From Flavobacterium micromati (GTDB lineage: Bacteria > Bacteroidota > Bacteroidia > Flavobacteriales > Flavobacteriaceae), in assembly GCF_900129585.1 (NCBI RefSeq), contig NZ_FQWF01000010.1, forward strand, positions 1 to 64,000: a DNA stretch of 64,000 nt, in the 5' to 3' direction. Within the stretch, counting starts at the first letter, position 1; every line of letters starts with the position of its first letter. A program made the position numbers and the translations under genes. The notes under the pieces were generated by a model that worked only from the letters and a program-made list of their open reading frames with translations, was not told the origin of the DNA and did no database searches. This document shows, piece after piece, positions 35,961-44,101 of the stretch.

Positions 35961-38876
35961 TCATTTTAAACATCCTCGCAAAATTGTAACTGGATGTAAA
36001 GCTTTTCTACTTGTTCCATCAAAAATTTGGTGACGACAACTTGTTCCCGCCGCTGCAATTTCTGTCGTTGCTGCTGTTGATCTAATTTTTGGAAACAAAG
36101 TATCCTCGCCCATTTGCATACTGATTTCATAATGTTCTTTCTCGTATCCAAAAGATCCAGCCATGCCACAACATCCTGAATTATAAATGGTAACCGAACT
36201 ATTTTTTGGTACATTCAACATTGCAAAAGTAGCTTCAACAGAACTCAACGATTTTTGATGGCAATGTCCGTGAATTTTGATCGTTTTAATTTCATCTGAA
36301 AAATGATCGGCATTTATTTTACCAGCTGTAATCTCATTTTTGAAAAACTCTTCAACAGTAAAAACATTTTTTGCAAGTTCTATTGCCGCATTTTTATTAT
36401 CTGCTAAACGCAAGTATTCATCTCGAAAAGTCAAAATTGCCGATGGTTCCAGCCCAATTAGTGGAAAATCATCTGCAATATAACCTGAAAAAATAGCAAC
36501 ATTAGTATTGGTAATAGCTTTGGCTTGGTCTAGAAAACCTTTGGAAATAAACGCTCTGCCACTCTCTTCATGATCTACTATTATTACTTCGTAACCTAAC
36601 TTTGTCAATAATTCGTATGCGTCAATTCCAACAGATACATCGTAGTAATTTGTAAATTCGTCAACAAACAAACATACTTTTCCGTTTATAAATGAATCAC
36701 TTGATGCTTGATTCCAATTTTTCTCATACCAATTTCTAAAAGTTTTTGGAGCTAGAAGTGGCACTTTTCGCTGCGGTGCAACTCCCATACTCTTTTTGAC
36801 AAAAGGTAAATTAGCGATAAAATTTGTCAATTTTGGGGTAATACTTCCTAGACCATTTAGTTTAGCGTTGTAAGCAAAAACTTTATTTCTCACTAAAAAA
36901 CCATTTGCTTTTTGGTATTGATATAAAAACTCCGATTTTAATGCTGCAACATCAACGTTACTTGGACATTCGCTCGCACAAGCTTTGCAACTTATGCACA
37001 ATTCAAACACTTTATACAATTCTTCGTGATCGAATTTATTGTCTTTTTCAGAATGCGTTAAATATTCTCTTAGCGCATTTGCTCTTGCTCGGGTTGTATC
37101 TTTTTCATTTCGTGTTGCACGATAACTAGGACACATACTTCCACCTGCAGAAGGCAGTTTTCTACAATCTCCAGAACCGTTACATTTTTCTGCCAGACGC
37201 AAAATCCCCAAGCTGTCTGAGAAATCCTGAATGGTTTGAATTTCAGGCTCCACCCTGCCGGCTTCTACTCTTAGATTTTCATCCATTTTAGAAGCATTTA
37301 CAATTTTACCAACATTCAAAATGGTGTGTGGATCAAATGCTTTTTTTATTCTTTTTAATAATTCATAATTTTTATCGCCAATCATAAATGGCAAAAACTC
37401 GCCGCGAACAATTCCGTCTCCATGTTCACCACTTAATGAACCTCTGTATTTTTTTACTAGAATAGCGACTTCGGATGCAATGTTTCTAAACTGATGTAAG
37501 CCTTCTTTTGTTTTTAAATTCAAAACTGGACGTAGGTGAATTTCTCCCGCGCCAGCATGTGCATAGTAAATCGCACTTTGTCCGTGACGCTCCATCATTG
37601 CTGAAAATTCAGCAATATAATTGGGTAAATCACTTAATTCCACAGCCGTGTCTTCAATAGAATCAGCTGCCTTGTCATCACCTACGATACTTCCTAGCAG
37701 TCCTAATCCTGCTTTTCTTAACTCGTTTATTTTGTCAATATCAGTCCCAAAAATCTTTGGTAAAGCATAACCGAAATTATTTTTTTCCAAGTCAGCAATT
37801 AATGCATCAGCTTGTTTTTCGGCATCTTCCAGACTGATATACGAAGCCACTTCTAGCATAATAACAGCTTTGGGTTCGCCTTGAATAAAAAATCTGTTTT
37901 TGGCTTGCTCTCTATTGGATTTTGTGCAGTTGAGTATCGTATCGTCCATCATTTCACAAGTGTACAAATGATGTTTCATAGCTGTAACAACCGCTTCTAA
38001 ACTTTCCTGTATTGTGTGAAAATGCGCCACCACCATTACATTATTCGTAGGTGGCAAATCATCTACTTTCAATGTGATTTCAGTAGTAAAAGCAAGAGTT
38101 CCCTCGCTTCCGCAAAGCAGTTTTCCTAAATTTATTGTACTTTCAGTTCCTCCAAAAAGTTCAGAATTAAGCAAGATATCAACGGCATAACCGGTGTTTC
38201 TTCTATGAATTTCAGGTTTTGGAAATTCTTTTATGATTTCAATTTGATTTTCTACAACAGATAGCTCTTGATAAATTGCTTTATAAATTGCACTTTCAAG
38301 CGTGTCACCTTTTGCTTTCTCTGAAAATTCAGCTGAGCTTAATTCTTTGAAAACAACAGCGGTTCCATCACTCAAAATAGCTTTTATTTCTACTATTTTA
38401 TCTCGAGTGACTCCGTATCGTATTGATGTGGTTCCTGATGAATTATTGCCCACCATGCCTCCCATCATACAACGATTAGAAGTTGAAGTGTTAGGACCAA
38501 AAAATAATCCGTATGGTTTTAAATATAAGTTCAGCTCGTCCCGAATCACGCCGGGCTGGACAGTTACCGTTTTATTAATTTGATCAAATGCTATGATTTT
38601 TGTAAAATGTTTAGAAACATCTACAATTATTCCGTTTCCAACCGTCTGTCCGGCAAGAGATGTTCCAGCGGTTCTTGGCGTGATTGAAATTTTGTTCTGT
38701 GAAGCAAACTGAATTATTTTCGCTATGTCTTCTTCCGATTTTGGAATTGCAACCGCTACAGGTGCTATCCGATAAGCAGAAGCATCAGTGGAATATAAAA
38801 TCTTGTTTAATTCATCATATAAAAGTGTTCCTTCTAATGATTCTGCTAAGTGCGATAATTTATGTGAAATTGACAT
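35961..38876 (-). CDS. FAD- and Fe-S-containing D-2-hydroxyacid (D-lactate) dehydrogenase
   Basis: The 971-residue protein fuses two halves. Residues ~1-530 are a VAO-type FAD-binding oxidase, with PRTAGTSLAGQTVGNGIIVD, GGMVGNNSSGTTSIRYG and later YYAHAGAGEIHLRPVL. The C-terminal part is an iron-sulfur and CCG-domain protein, with CNGSGDCRK, CISCKACASECPSNVD and SGCCGMAGSFGYEKEHYEIS. This GlcD+GlcF-type fusion oxidises D-lactate or a related D-2-hydroxyacid and passes electrons to the respiratory chain at the inner membrane. It lies just downstream of GH20 and nagB in the same direction. The nearby murQ product releases D-lactate, so consuming that lactate is a plausible role (inference). Confidence 0.85.
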   Translation of the reverse strand: MSISHKLSHLAESLEGTLLYDELNKILYSTDASAYRIAPVAVAIPKSEEDIAKIIQFASQNKISITPRTAGTSLAGQTVGNGIIVDVSKHFTKIIAFDQINKTVTVQPGVIRDELNLYLKPYGLFFGPNTSTSNRCMMGGMVGNNSSGTTSIRYGVTRDKIVEIKAILSDGTAVVFKELSSAEFSEKAKGDTLESAIYKAIYQELSVVENQIEIIKEFPKPEIHRRNTGYAVDILLNSELFGGTESTINLGKLLCGSEGTLAFTTEITLKVDDLPPTNNVMVVAHFHTIQESLEAVVTAMKHHLYTCEMMDDTILNCTKSNREQAKNRFFIQGEPKAVIMLEVASYISLEDAEKQADALIADLEKNNFGYALPKIFGTDIDKINELRKAGLGLLGSIVGDDKAADSIEDTAVELSDLPNYIAEFSAMMERHGQSAIYYAHAGAGEIHLRPVLNLKTKEGLHQFRNIASEVAILVKKYRGSLSGEHGDGIVRGEFLPFMIGDKNYELLKRIKKAFDPHTILNVGKIVNASKMDENLRVEAGRVEPEIQTIQDFSDSLGILRLAEKCNGSGDCRKLPSAGGSMCPSYRATRNEKDTTRARANALREYLTHSEKDNKFDHEELYKVFELCISCKACASECPSNVDVAALKSEFLYQYQKANGFLVRNKVFAYNAKLNGLGSITPKLTNFIANLPFVKKSMGVAPQRKVPLLAPKTFRNWYEKNWNQASSDSFINGKVCLFVDEFTNYYDVSVGIDAYELLTKLGYEVIIVDHEESGRAFISKGFLDQAKAITNTNVAIFSGYIADDFPLIGLEPSAILTFRDEYLRLADNKNAAIELAKNVFTVEEFFKNEITAGKINADHFSDEIKTIKIHGHCHQKSLSSVEATFAMLNVPKNSSVTIYNSGCCGMAGSFGYEKEHYEISMQMGEDTLFPKIRSTAATTEIAAAGTSCRHQIFDGTSRKALHPVTILRGCLK

Positions 38877-39028
38877 TTACAGGTAACATTTATGTTGTTT
38901 TTCGAGAAAAACTGATGACTACTATGTTGTTTTACAGAAGCCTTAAAAATAAGACATTGAAATGATTTTTAAAAAGTATTTTTGACAAAACAATTCTATC
39001 AAGAGACAATCAAAATAATACTAAAAAT

Positions 39029-41068
39029 TTAAAAGCTGCTTTCTAATAATTTTTTAATGTCATTCAAAACTGCTAATTCTACATCGGCATCGCTTCTAAC
39101 ATTTGCTTGTTCCAATAAAGCGTTTATATTATCCCTATCTAACGTTTGTTTTTTATCGATTATTAGTAAAATTTGTGCTGAACAATCACTTAAACTTTTT
39201 GACAAAGGTAAAAATTGGTGAACTAAAGGCGCATTAACACTTAAAGCAATCAAATCCGTATTCATTACTATCCATTTTTTCAGAAAATTGGTTACAATCA
39301 TTTGATTTTCTGGATTTTTATTCTCTAAATAATTGGATGTCGCAAGTTTAAAATCAAAAGCATCTGAAGCGTCTGAAGTGCAAGCATCAGCAAATAAAGT
39401 GAGTGGTGAATGCATTCTATATTTTTTTCCTCCACCGTTGCGTTTGTAATTTTTAAGCGGTTCACAAACATTTGAAAAATCATTTATTGCGTTTGTATTT
39501 TGATTGTTACTAATGTTTCTCAAAATTACTTCTTTATTCCTGATATGCATAATACCGAGTTCTTCTAATCTAAAAGAAATTGTTTTTAGTCTCTTCCGCA
39601 AACTATTCATATCTCTGATGCTCTCATTAGACCATAATCGCTCAGCAATTGCTGCCGTTCTTGGCCAGATGCGTGAGTCAATTGTCAAAGGCGTTACAAG
39701 TTCGCTCCACATTGCGGCTTCGCCTCCTAATATTCTCGCCTTTTCTTCCAGACTTAGACTAGCATTTTTAGACAGTGGATCGTTCAAATAATGAGTTTCA
39801 ATATTAAGCATCAGATCGATGTAAAAACCATTTGACAAAACAGAATTATAACCTTTTTTTGCGGCTTGAATCAATGATTCTCCAGGTTTAACTCCTTCAT
39901 TTGTACCGCGCCAAGCATGAATAATAGCATCTTTAGACATGTTTTCAGTCATTATTTCTTCCCAACCCATCAATTTTTTATTGTGAATTTTTAACATCGG
40001 AATCAATTTCATATTGAAATAAGTTTGCAAATCATGTTTGTCTGCCAACTTATTCTTTTTCATAAACTGCTGAATTTTTGGATTTGCAGCCCATTCTTTT
40101 CCATTATTCTCGTCACCACCAATATGAAAATAATTAGATGGGAATAACGGACAAACTTCATCAAAAATAGCAGCTAAAATGATATATGTTTTGGGATTTG
40201 TAGGATCTAATGCCGAATTATATATTCCTGAATTAGTTTGAACCACATAACTCCCTATTCCGTTATCGACTTTACTTCCTATTTCAGGATAAGCGGCTAA
40301 TATTGCCGAAGCATGTCCGGGAACATCAATTTCTGGAATTACTTGAATTCCTCTGTCGCTTGCATATTTTACAACATCTTTGATTTGTTCTTGTGAATAA
40401 AAATTCCCATTGGAACCCAAATCAGTTAGTTTAGGGAGTTTTTTCACTTCAATTCTCCAACCTTGATCATCGGCTAAATGCCAATGAAAAACATTCATTT
40501 TCATTGATGCCATTGCGTCTAGATTTCTTTTGATAACATCAACAGGCTGAAAATGTCTAGCGGCATCAATCATTAGCCCTCTCCAAGTAAATCGTGGAGA
40601 ATCGATAATCTTGATATTTGGAAAATAATAGGAAGTACTATTGTTTTGCAGTAATTGCAATAAAGTTTGCAGTCCATGCAATGCCCCTAAATCATTAGCA
40701 GCGTTAATCGTAATTTTGTTGGGAGTTATTGTAAGCTCATAACTTTCATCTTGATTAATTTCTATTTTTCCGCTGCCAGTGCAATTTATTTGCAGTTCTG
40801 CATCGGGAATTTCGCTTACTTTAGTTATAAAATTTTGTTCCAGAAACAATCCCGTTCTATTGTCTAACCTTCTGATAAAATTTGTAGCTCCTATAAATAT
40901 TCTCGCATTTGGATTCCCAGTAATGTTGACTTTAAATTTTTTGCTTAAAGCAAAAGTACCTTCCGTTACATTTATATTTTGAGGCCATGGCATCAAGTCT
41001 AATTGCTCTTTTTGCGTTTGAGCATTGGCAATCCAAACTGAAAATAATAGAACTACAATGTGTTTCAT
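39029..41068 (-). CDS. GH20 beta-N-acetylhexosaminidase
   Basis: The 679-residue secreted enzyme has a short signal peptide (MKHIVVLLFSVWIANAQ), a GH20b-type N-terminal domain to about residue 155 and the catalytic barrel. The barrel holds RGLMIDAARHFQPVDVIKRN, VFHWHLADDQGWRIEVKKLP and the catalytic pair Asp319-Glu320 in HIGGDEN. A C-terminal region follows. It removes terminal beta-linked GlcNAc (or GalNAc) from chitin oligomers, glycans or peptidoglycan fragments. The gene starts 15 bp after nagB and shares its operon, under the putative DeoR-family operators. Confidence 0.95.
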   Translation of the reverse strand: MKHIVVLLFSVWIANAQTQKEQLDLMPWPQNINVTEGTFALSKKFKVNITGNPNARIFIGATNFIRRLDNRTGLFLEQNFITKVSEIPDAELQINCTGSGKIEINQDESYELTITPNKITINAANDLGALHGLQTLLQLLQNNSTSYYFPNIKIIDSPRFTWRGLMIDAARHFQPVDVIKRNLDAMASMKMNVFHWHLADDQGWRIEVKKLPKLTDLGSNGNFYSQEQIKDVVKYASDRGIQVIPEIDVPGHASAILAAYPEIGSKVDNGIGSYVVQTNSGIYNSALDPTNPKTYIILAAIFDEVCPLFPSNYFHIGGDENNGKEWAANPKIQQFMKKNKLADKHDLQTYFNMKLIPMLKIHNKKLMGWEEIMTENMSKDAIIHAWRGTNEGVKPGESLIQAAKKGYNSVLSNGFYIDLMLNIETHYLNDPLSKNASLSLEEKARILGGEAAMWSELVTPLTIDSRIWPRTAAIAERLWSNESIRDMNSLRKRLKTISFRLEELGIMHIRNKEVILRNISNNQNTNAINDFSNVCEPLKNYKRNGGGKKYRMHSPLTLFADACTSDASDAFDFKLATSNYLENKNPENQMIVTNFLKKWIVMNTDLIALSVNAPLVHQFLPLSKSLSDCSAQILLIIDKKQTLDRDNINALLEQANVRSDADVELAVLNDIKKLLESSF

Positions 41069-41083
41069 TTTTTATTATTTAGA

Positions 41084-43009
41084 TCAATAATCAAAACGTT
41101 TAAAAGCCTCCATTGCTTCATATTGAGCAAGACCTAAATCATCATATAGCTTTGCAGTATTCTTGTTTCTATCCTCTGCCCGCACCCAAAATTCTCTTGA
41201 ATCATTTCCTTGAAACATCACTCTGTCTTTTTGAGATTGGTGGTATAAAATGGCATGTCTTTTAATCATAACTTCGTCAGGACTTAATGGAACGGCCATG
41301 TCAATTTCATGAATATCCCATTCGTGCCAAGCGCCTCTGTACAGCCAAAGCCAGCAATCATTCATATATGATTCTGATTTTAAATGTTTCATTGCTGCAA
41401 ATATAGCGTTCAAACAGACTTCGTGCGTACCATGTGGATCAGCTAAATCTCCCGCAGCAAAAACTTGATGCGGTTTTATTTTTGCAATGATTGCTGCAAC
41501 GATCGCAATATCATCGATTCCTAATGGGTTCTTTTTAATTTGTCCCGTCTCATAAAATGGGAGATCTAAAAAATGTGTGTTTTCATCTTTTAAACCAATA
41601 TATCGAGTAGCTGCGTAGGACTCTCGTCTTCTAATAAGTCCTTTTAATCTTCGAACTTCTAAAGAATCCACTTCATTCTCCTTTTTATTAGTGAGAGAAT
41701 CGATAACTGATGAGAAATCAAGTCCGTTATTCTCTTTTCCAATAAAGTCGTTACAAACTTCGGCAAATTTTAGGGCTTCGTCGTCAGTAACAGCAATGTT
41801 TCCTGAGGTTTGATAAACCACATGCACATCATGACCTTGTTTTATAAGCTTAGAGAATGTTCCTCCCATCGAAATTACGTCATCATCAGGGTGCGGACTA
41901 AAAAGGATAATTCTTTTATGAGCAGGATTAGTGCGTTCTGGTCTTTTAGAATCGTCAGTATTTGGTTTTCCTCCCGGCCAGCCAGTGATGGTATGTTGCA
42001 AAACATTGAACATATTAATGTTCAAATCGTAAGCAGAACCCTCTTGCGCAAGTAAGTCGGACATTCCATTGTTATTATAATCTCTATCCGTTAGTTTTAA
42101 AATTGCTTGGTTGGTTTCATTACAAAGCCACACAATTGCTTTACTTTTTAATTCTTGTGTCCAAATGCATTGTCCAACAAGCCAAGGGGTTTTAAATCGT
42201 GTCAATTCAGAAGCAGCAGATTGATCCAATACAAAAGTCGCATTAGAATGATGCTGTAAAAAAGTAGCGGGAACATCAGATGAAATATCGCCTTGAATGG
42301 TTCTTTTGATTATTTCAGATTTGTTTTGTCCCCAAGCCATTAATACATTTCTCTTGGATTTAAGTATTGTGGAGACGCCCATGGTTATGGCTCTTTTTGG
42401 AACATTATCTATTCCATTAAAATCAGAAGATGCATCGACTCTTGTAATATGGTCTAAAGTTATGATTCGAGTTCCCGAATTAATATGAGAACCAGGCTCA
42501 TTAAATCCTACGTGTCCAGTACGACCAATACCCAATAACTGAAAGTCAATTCCACCAGATTTTTTTATTTTTAAATCATAATCTGTGCAATATTGATTGA
42601 GTTGCTCTAATGCCACTGTTCCATCTGGAATATTTACATTCTCGGGTTTTATATCGATGTGATTAAATAAATGCTCGTGCATGAAATAATGATAACTCTG
42701 ACGATTTTCTTTGGTCATAGGATAATATTCATCTAAATTGAAGCTGATAACACTGCTAAAACTTAAACCTTCCTCTTTGTGCATTCTAACTAACTCTTCG
42801 TAGACTTTAATAGGAGATGAACCTGTTGCTAAACCAAGAACACAAGATTCGTTATTGGATTGTTTTAGACGAATTAATTGTGCTATTTCTTCAGCGACGA
42901 CTTTTGAAGCTTCAACTGAGTTTTTAAAAATTACATTGTGGTTTTTCTCGAATCGTGTTTCTTCGAATTTTCCAGGAATATCATAAAGTAAAGAAACAGT
43001 GTTTTCCAT
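41084..43009 (-). CDS. nagB: NagB-like glucosamine-6-phosphate deaminase fused to a PIG-L/LmbE deacetylase
   Basis: The 641-residue protein has an N-terminal NagB-like half (residues ~20-290), with LATGSSPIKVYEELVRM, SFNLDEYYPM (Asp93) and GIGRTGHVGFNEPGS. The residue two before His166 is Thr164, where E. coli NagB has the catalytic-dyad Asp141, so ring-opening chemistry may differ. The C-terminal half (~365-640) is a PIG-L/LmbE deacetylase with metal motif HPDDD at 373-377 and DPHGTHE later. PIG-L enzymes remove N-acetyl groups from GlcNAc conjugates, so the fusion could deacetylate and deaminate in one protein. It heads the nagB-GH20 operon. No separate nagA is in the window. Confidence 0.85.
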   Translation of the reverse strand: MENTVSLLYDIPGKFEETRFEKNHNVIFKNSVEASKVVAEEIAQLIRLKQSNNESCVLGLATGSSPIKVYEELVRMHKEEGLSFSSVISFNLDEYYPMTKENRQSYHYFMHEHLFNHIDIKPENVNIPDGTVALEQLNQYCTDYDLKIKKSGGIDFQLLGIGRTGHVGFNEPGSHINSGTRIITLDHITRVDASSDFNGIDNVPKRAITMGVSTILKSKRNVLMAWGQNKSEIIKRTIQGDISSDVPATFLQHHSNATFVLDQSAASELTRFKTPWLVGQCIWTQELKSKAIVWLCNETNQAILKLTDRDYNNNGMSDLLAQEGSAYDLNINMFNVLQHTITGWPGGKPNTDDSKRPERTNPAHKRIILFSPHPDDDVISMGGTFSKLIKQGHDVHVVYQTSGNIAVTDDEALKFAEVCNDFIGKENNGLDFSSVIDSLTNKKENEVDSLEVRRLKGLIRRRESYAATRYIGLKDENTHFLDLPFYETGQIKKNPLGIDDIAIVAAIIAKIKPHQVFAAGDLADPHGTHEVCLNAIFAAMKHLKSESYMNDCWLWLYRGAWHEWDIHEIDMAVPLSPDEVMIKRHAILYHQSQKDRVMFQGNDSREFWVRAEDRNKNTAKLYDDLGLAQYEAMEAFKRFDY

Positions 43010-43034
43010 AATACATTTGAGTTAAATAGTTTAA

Positions 43035-43060
43035 CAAATATATACAAAAAAGAAAAACAA
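43035..43060 (-). promoter_or_regulatory. Likely nagB promoter
   Basis: On the minus strand TATATTTG (plus 43035-43042) fits TAnnTTTG, with a TTG (plus 43058-43060) 15 bp upstream, a short spacer. It lies 26 bp before the nagB start and just below the operator cluster. Confidence 0.5.
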
Positions 43061-43072
43061 TTATTTTATTTT

Positions 43073-43115
43073 GCGTTATTTATTATAAATAAAATTAAAT
43101 AACGCTAAATAATGC
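43073..43115. promoter_or_regulatory. Operator cluster upstream of nagB
   Basis: GCGTTATTTA (43073-43082) and TAAATAACGC (43096-43105) form an inverted repeat with a 13-bp gap. TAAATAATGC (43106-43115) follows as a near-direct repeat. The same 10-mer recurs upstream of susC and anmK. The likely binding protein is the adjacent DeoR-family regulator (inference). Confidence 0.6.
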
Positions 43116-43140
43116 AAATTTAAGAATATCTAAATTATAG

Positions 43141-43890
43141 CTAAAGTATAATTATACCTGATTTTCTGTACTCTTCAAGACTTGCATCATCAGGGCTTAA
43201 ATCAGTAATTATAGTATCTAATCGCGTTAAGTCGCATACCACATGCGGCTTTCTAGTGTTTAACTTGTCAGATGTAAACATTGTAATTACTTTTTCAGCT
43301 GATTCGATCATCGCTTTTTTGACAATTGAAACCTCATAACCCATTTCGGTCAGCCCTTGTTTACTATCAATGCTACTAACACCCATAAAACAAATATCCG
43401 CTTTAATTTTTGCCAATACTTGCAGCACGTCCATGCCGATAGTAACCATAGCGTTCTTTTGCATTTTACCACCAATAAATATCAAATCGATATTTGGATA
43501 TCGAGATAATTGCATGGCAATAGGCAAACTATAAGTATAAATTGTAGCCGTTAACGACGGAGGAATCAATTTAGAAAAAACAAGATTAGTAGTACCACCA
43601 CTCATAATAATTACTTGACCGTCATGCAGTAATGATAGCGCTTTGTTACCAATTACTTTTTTCCGTTCCTCATTAGATATTTCGATATCAAAAACACTTT
43701 TATGCTTTTCACTAAGAGGAATTGCTCCGCCATACACTTTTTCTAATAATCCCTTTTCGTGCAACTTATTCAAATCTCTTCTGATTGAATCTTCAGATAC
43801 ACTCAAATCTTGTGCTAAAGTTATGGTACTAACACGTTGCTCATCAGCAAGTTTAGTTATTATGAATTGGTGTCGCTCTGCTTTTAACAT
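43141..43890 (-). CDS. DeoR/GlpR-family transcriptional regulator (amino-sugar type)
   Basis: The 249-residue protein has the standard DeoR layout. The N-terminal helix-turn-helix reads ERHQFIITKLADEQRVSTIT, then LAQDLSVSEDSIRRDLNKL, and the hinge reads EKGLLEKVYGGAIPL. A sugar-phosphate-binding C-terminal domain follows (NKALSLLHDGQVIIMSGGTT to DICFMGVSSID and VVCDLTRLDTIITDLSPD). Such regulators usually respond to phosphorylated sugars and control sugar operons. It lies between nagB and a divergent susC, with a repeated 10-mer on both sides, and probably regulates both plus more distant genes. Ligand might be GlcN-6-P, GlcNAc-6-P or MurNAc-6-P (inference). Confidence 0.9.
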   Translation of the reverse strand: MLKAERHQFIITKLADEQRVSTITLAQDLSVSEDSIRRDLNKLHEKGLLEKVYGGAIPLSEKHKSVFDIEISNEERKKVIGNKALSLLHDGQVIIMSGGTTNLVFSKLIPPSLTATIYTYSLPIAMQLSRYPNIDLIFIGGKMQKNAMVTIGMDVLQVLAKIKADICFMGVSSIDSKQGLTEMGYEVSIVKKAMIESAEKVITMFTSDKLNTRKPHVVCDLTRLDTIITDLSPDDASLEEYRKSGIIIL

Positions 43891-43994
43891 ATCACATTTT
43901 AAATATCTAATGCAAATATATCAAAAAAATCAATTCGAAACTTAATAGTGTTATTCCTAAAAGTCACTATTACAACTAAATGAATCTTTTTTTA

Positions 43995-44014
43995 GCGTTA
44001 TGTTGCGTTATTTA
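43995..44014. promoter_or_regulatory. Operator repeats between the DeoR gene and susC
   Basis: GCGTTA occurs at 43995-44000 and again at 44005-44010, 10 bp apart (one helical turn). The second is part of GCGTTATTTA (44005-44014), identical to the nagB half-site. It lies 30 bp upstream of the susC -33 box. Confidence 0.6.
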
Positions 44015-44043
44015 TTTAATTTTATAAATTAATACGAACAATA

Positions 44044-44075
44044 TTGCAGTCATTATCAAAATTTTAATATATTTG
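44044..44075 (+). promoter_or_regulatory. susC promoter
   Basis: TTG at 44044-44046 and TATATTTG at 44068-44075 have a 21-bp spacer, matching the Bacteroidota consensus. This argues for translation start at 44102, not at the GTG overlapping the promoter. Confidence 0.7.
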
Positions 44076-44101
44076 TGTGTAATCAAAAAACTAAAATAAT
44101 T

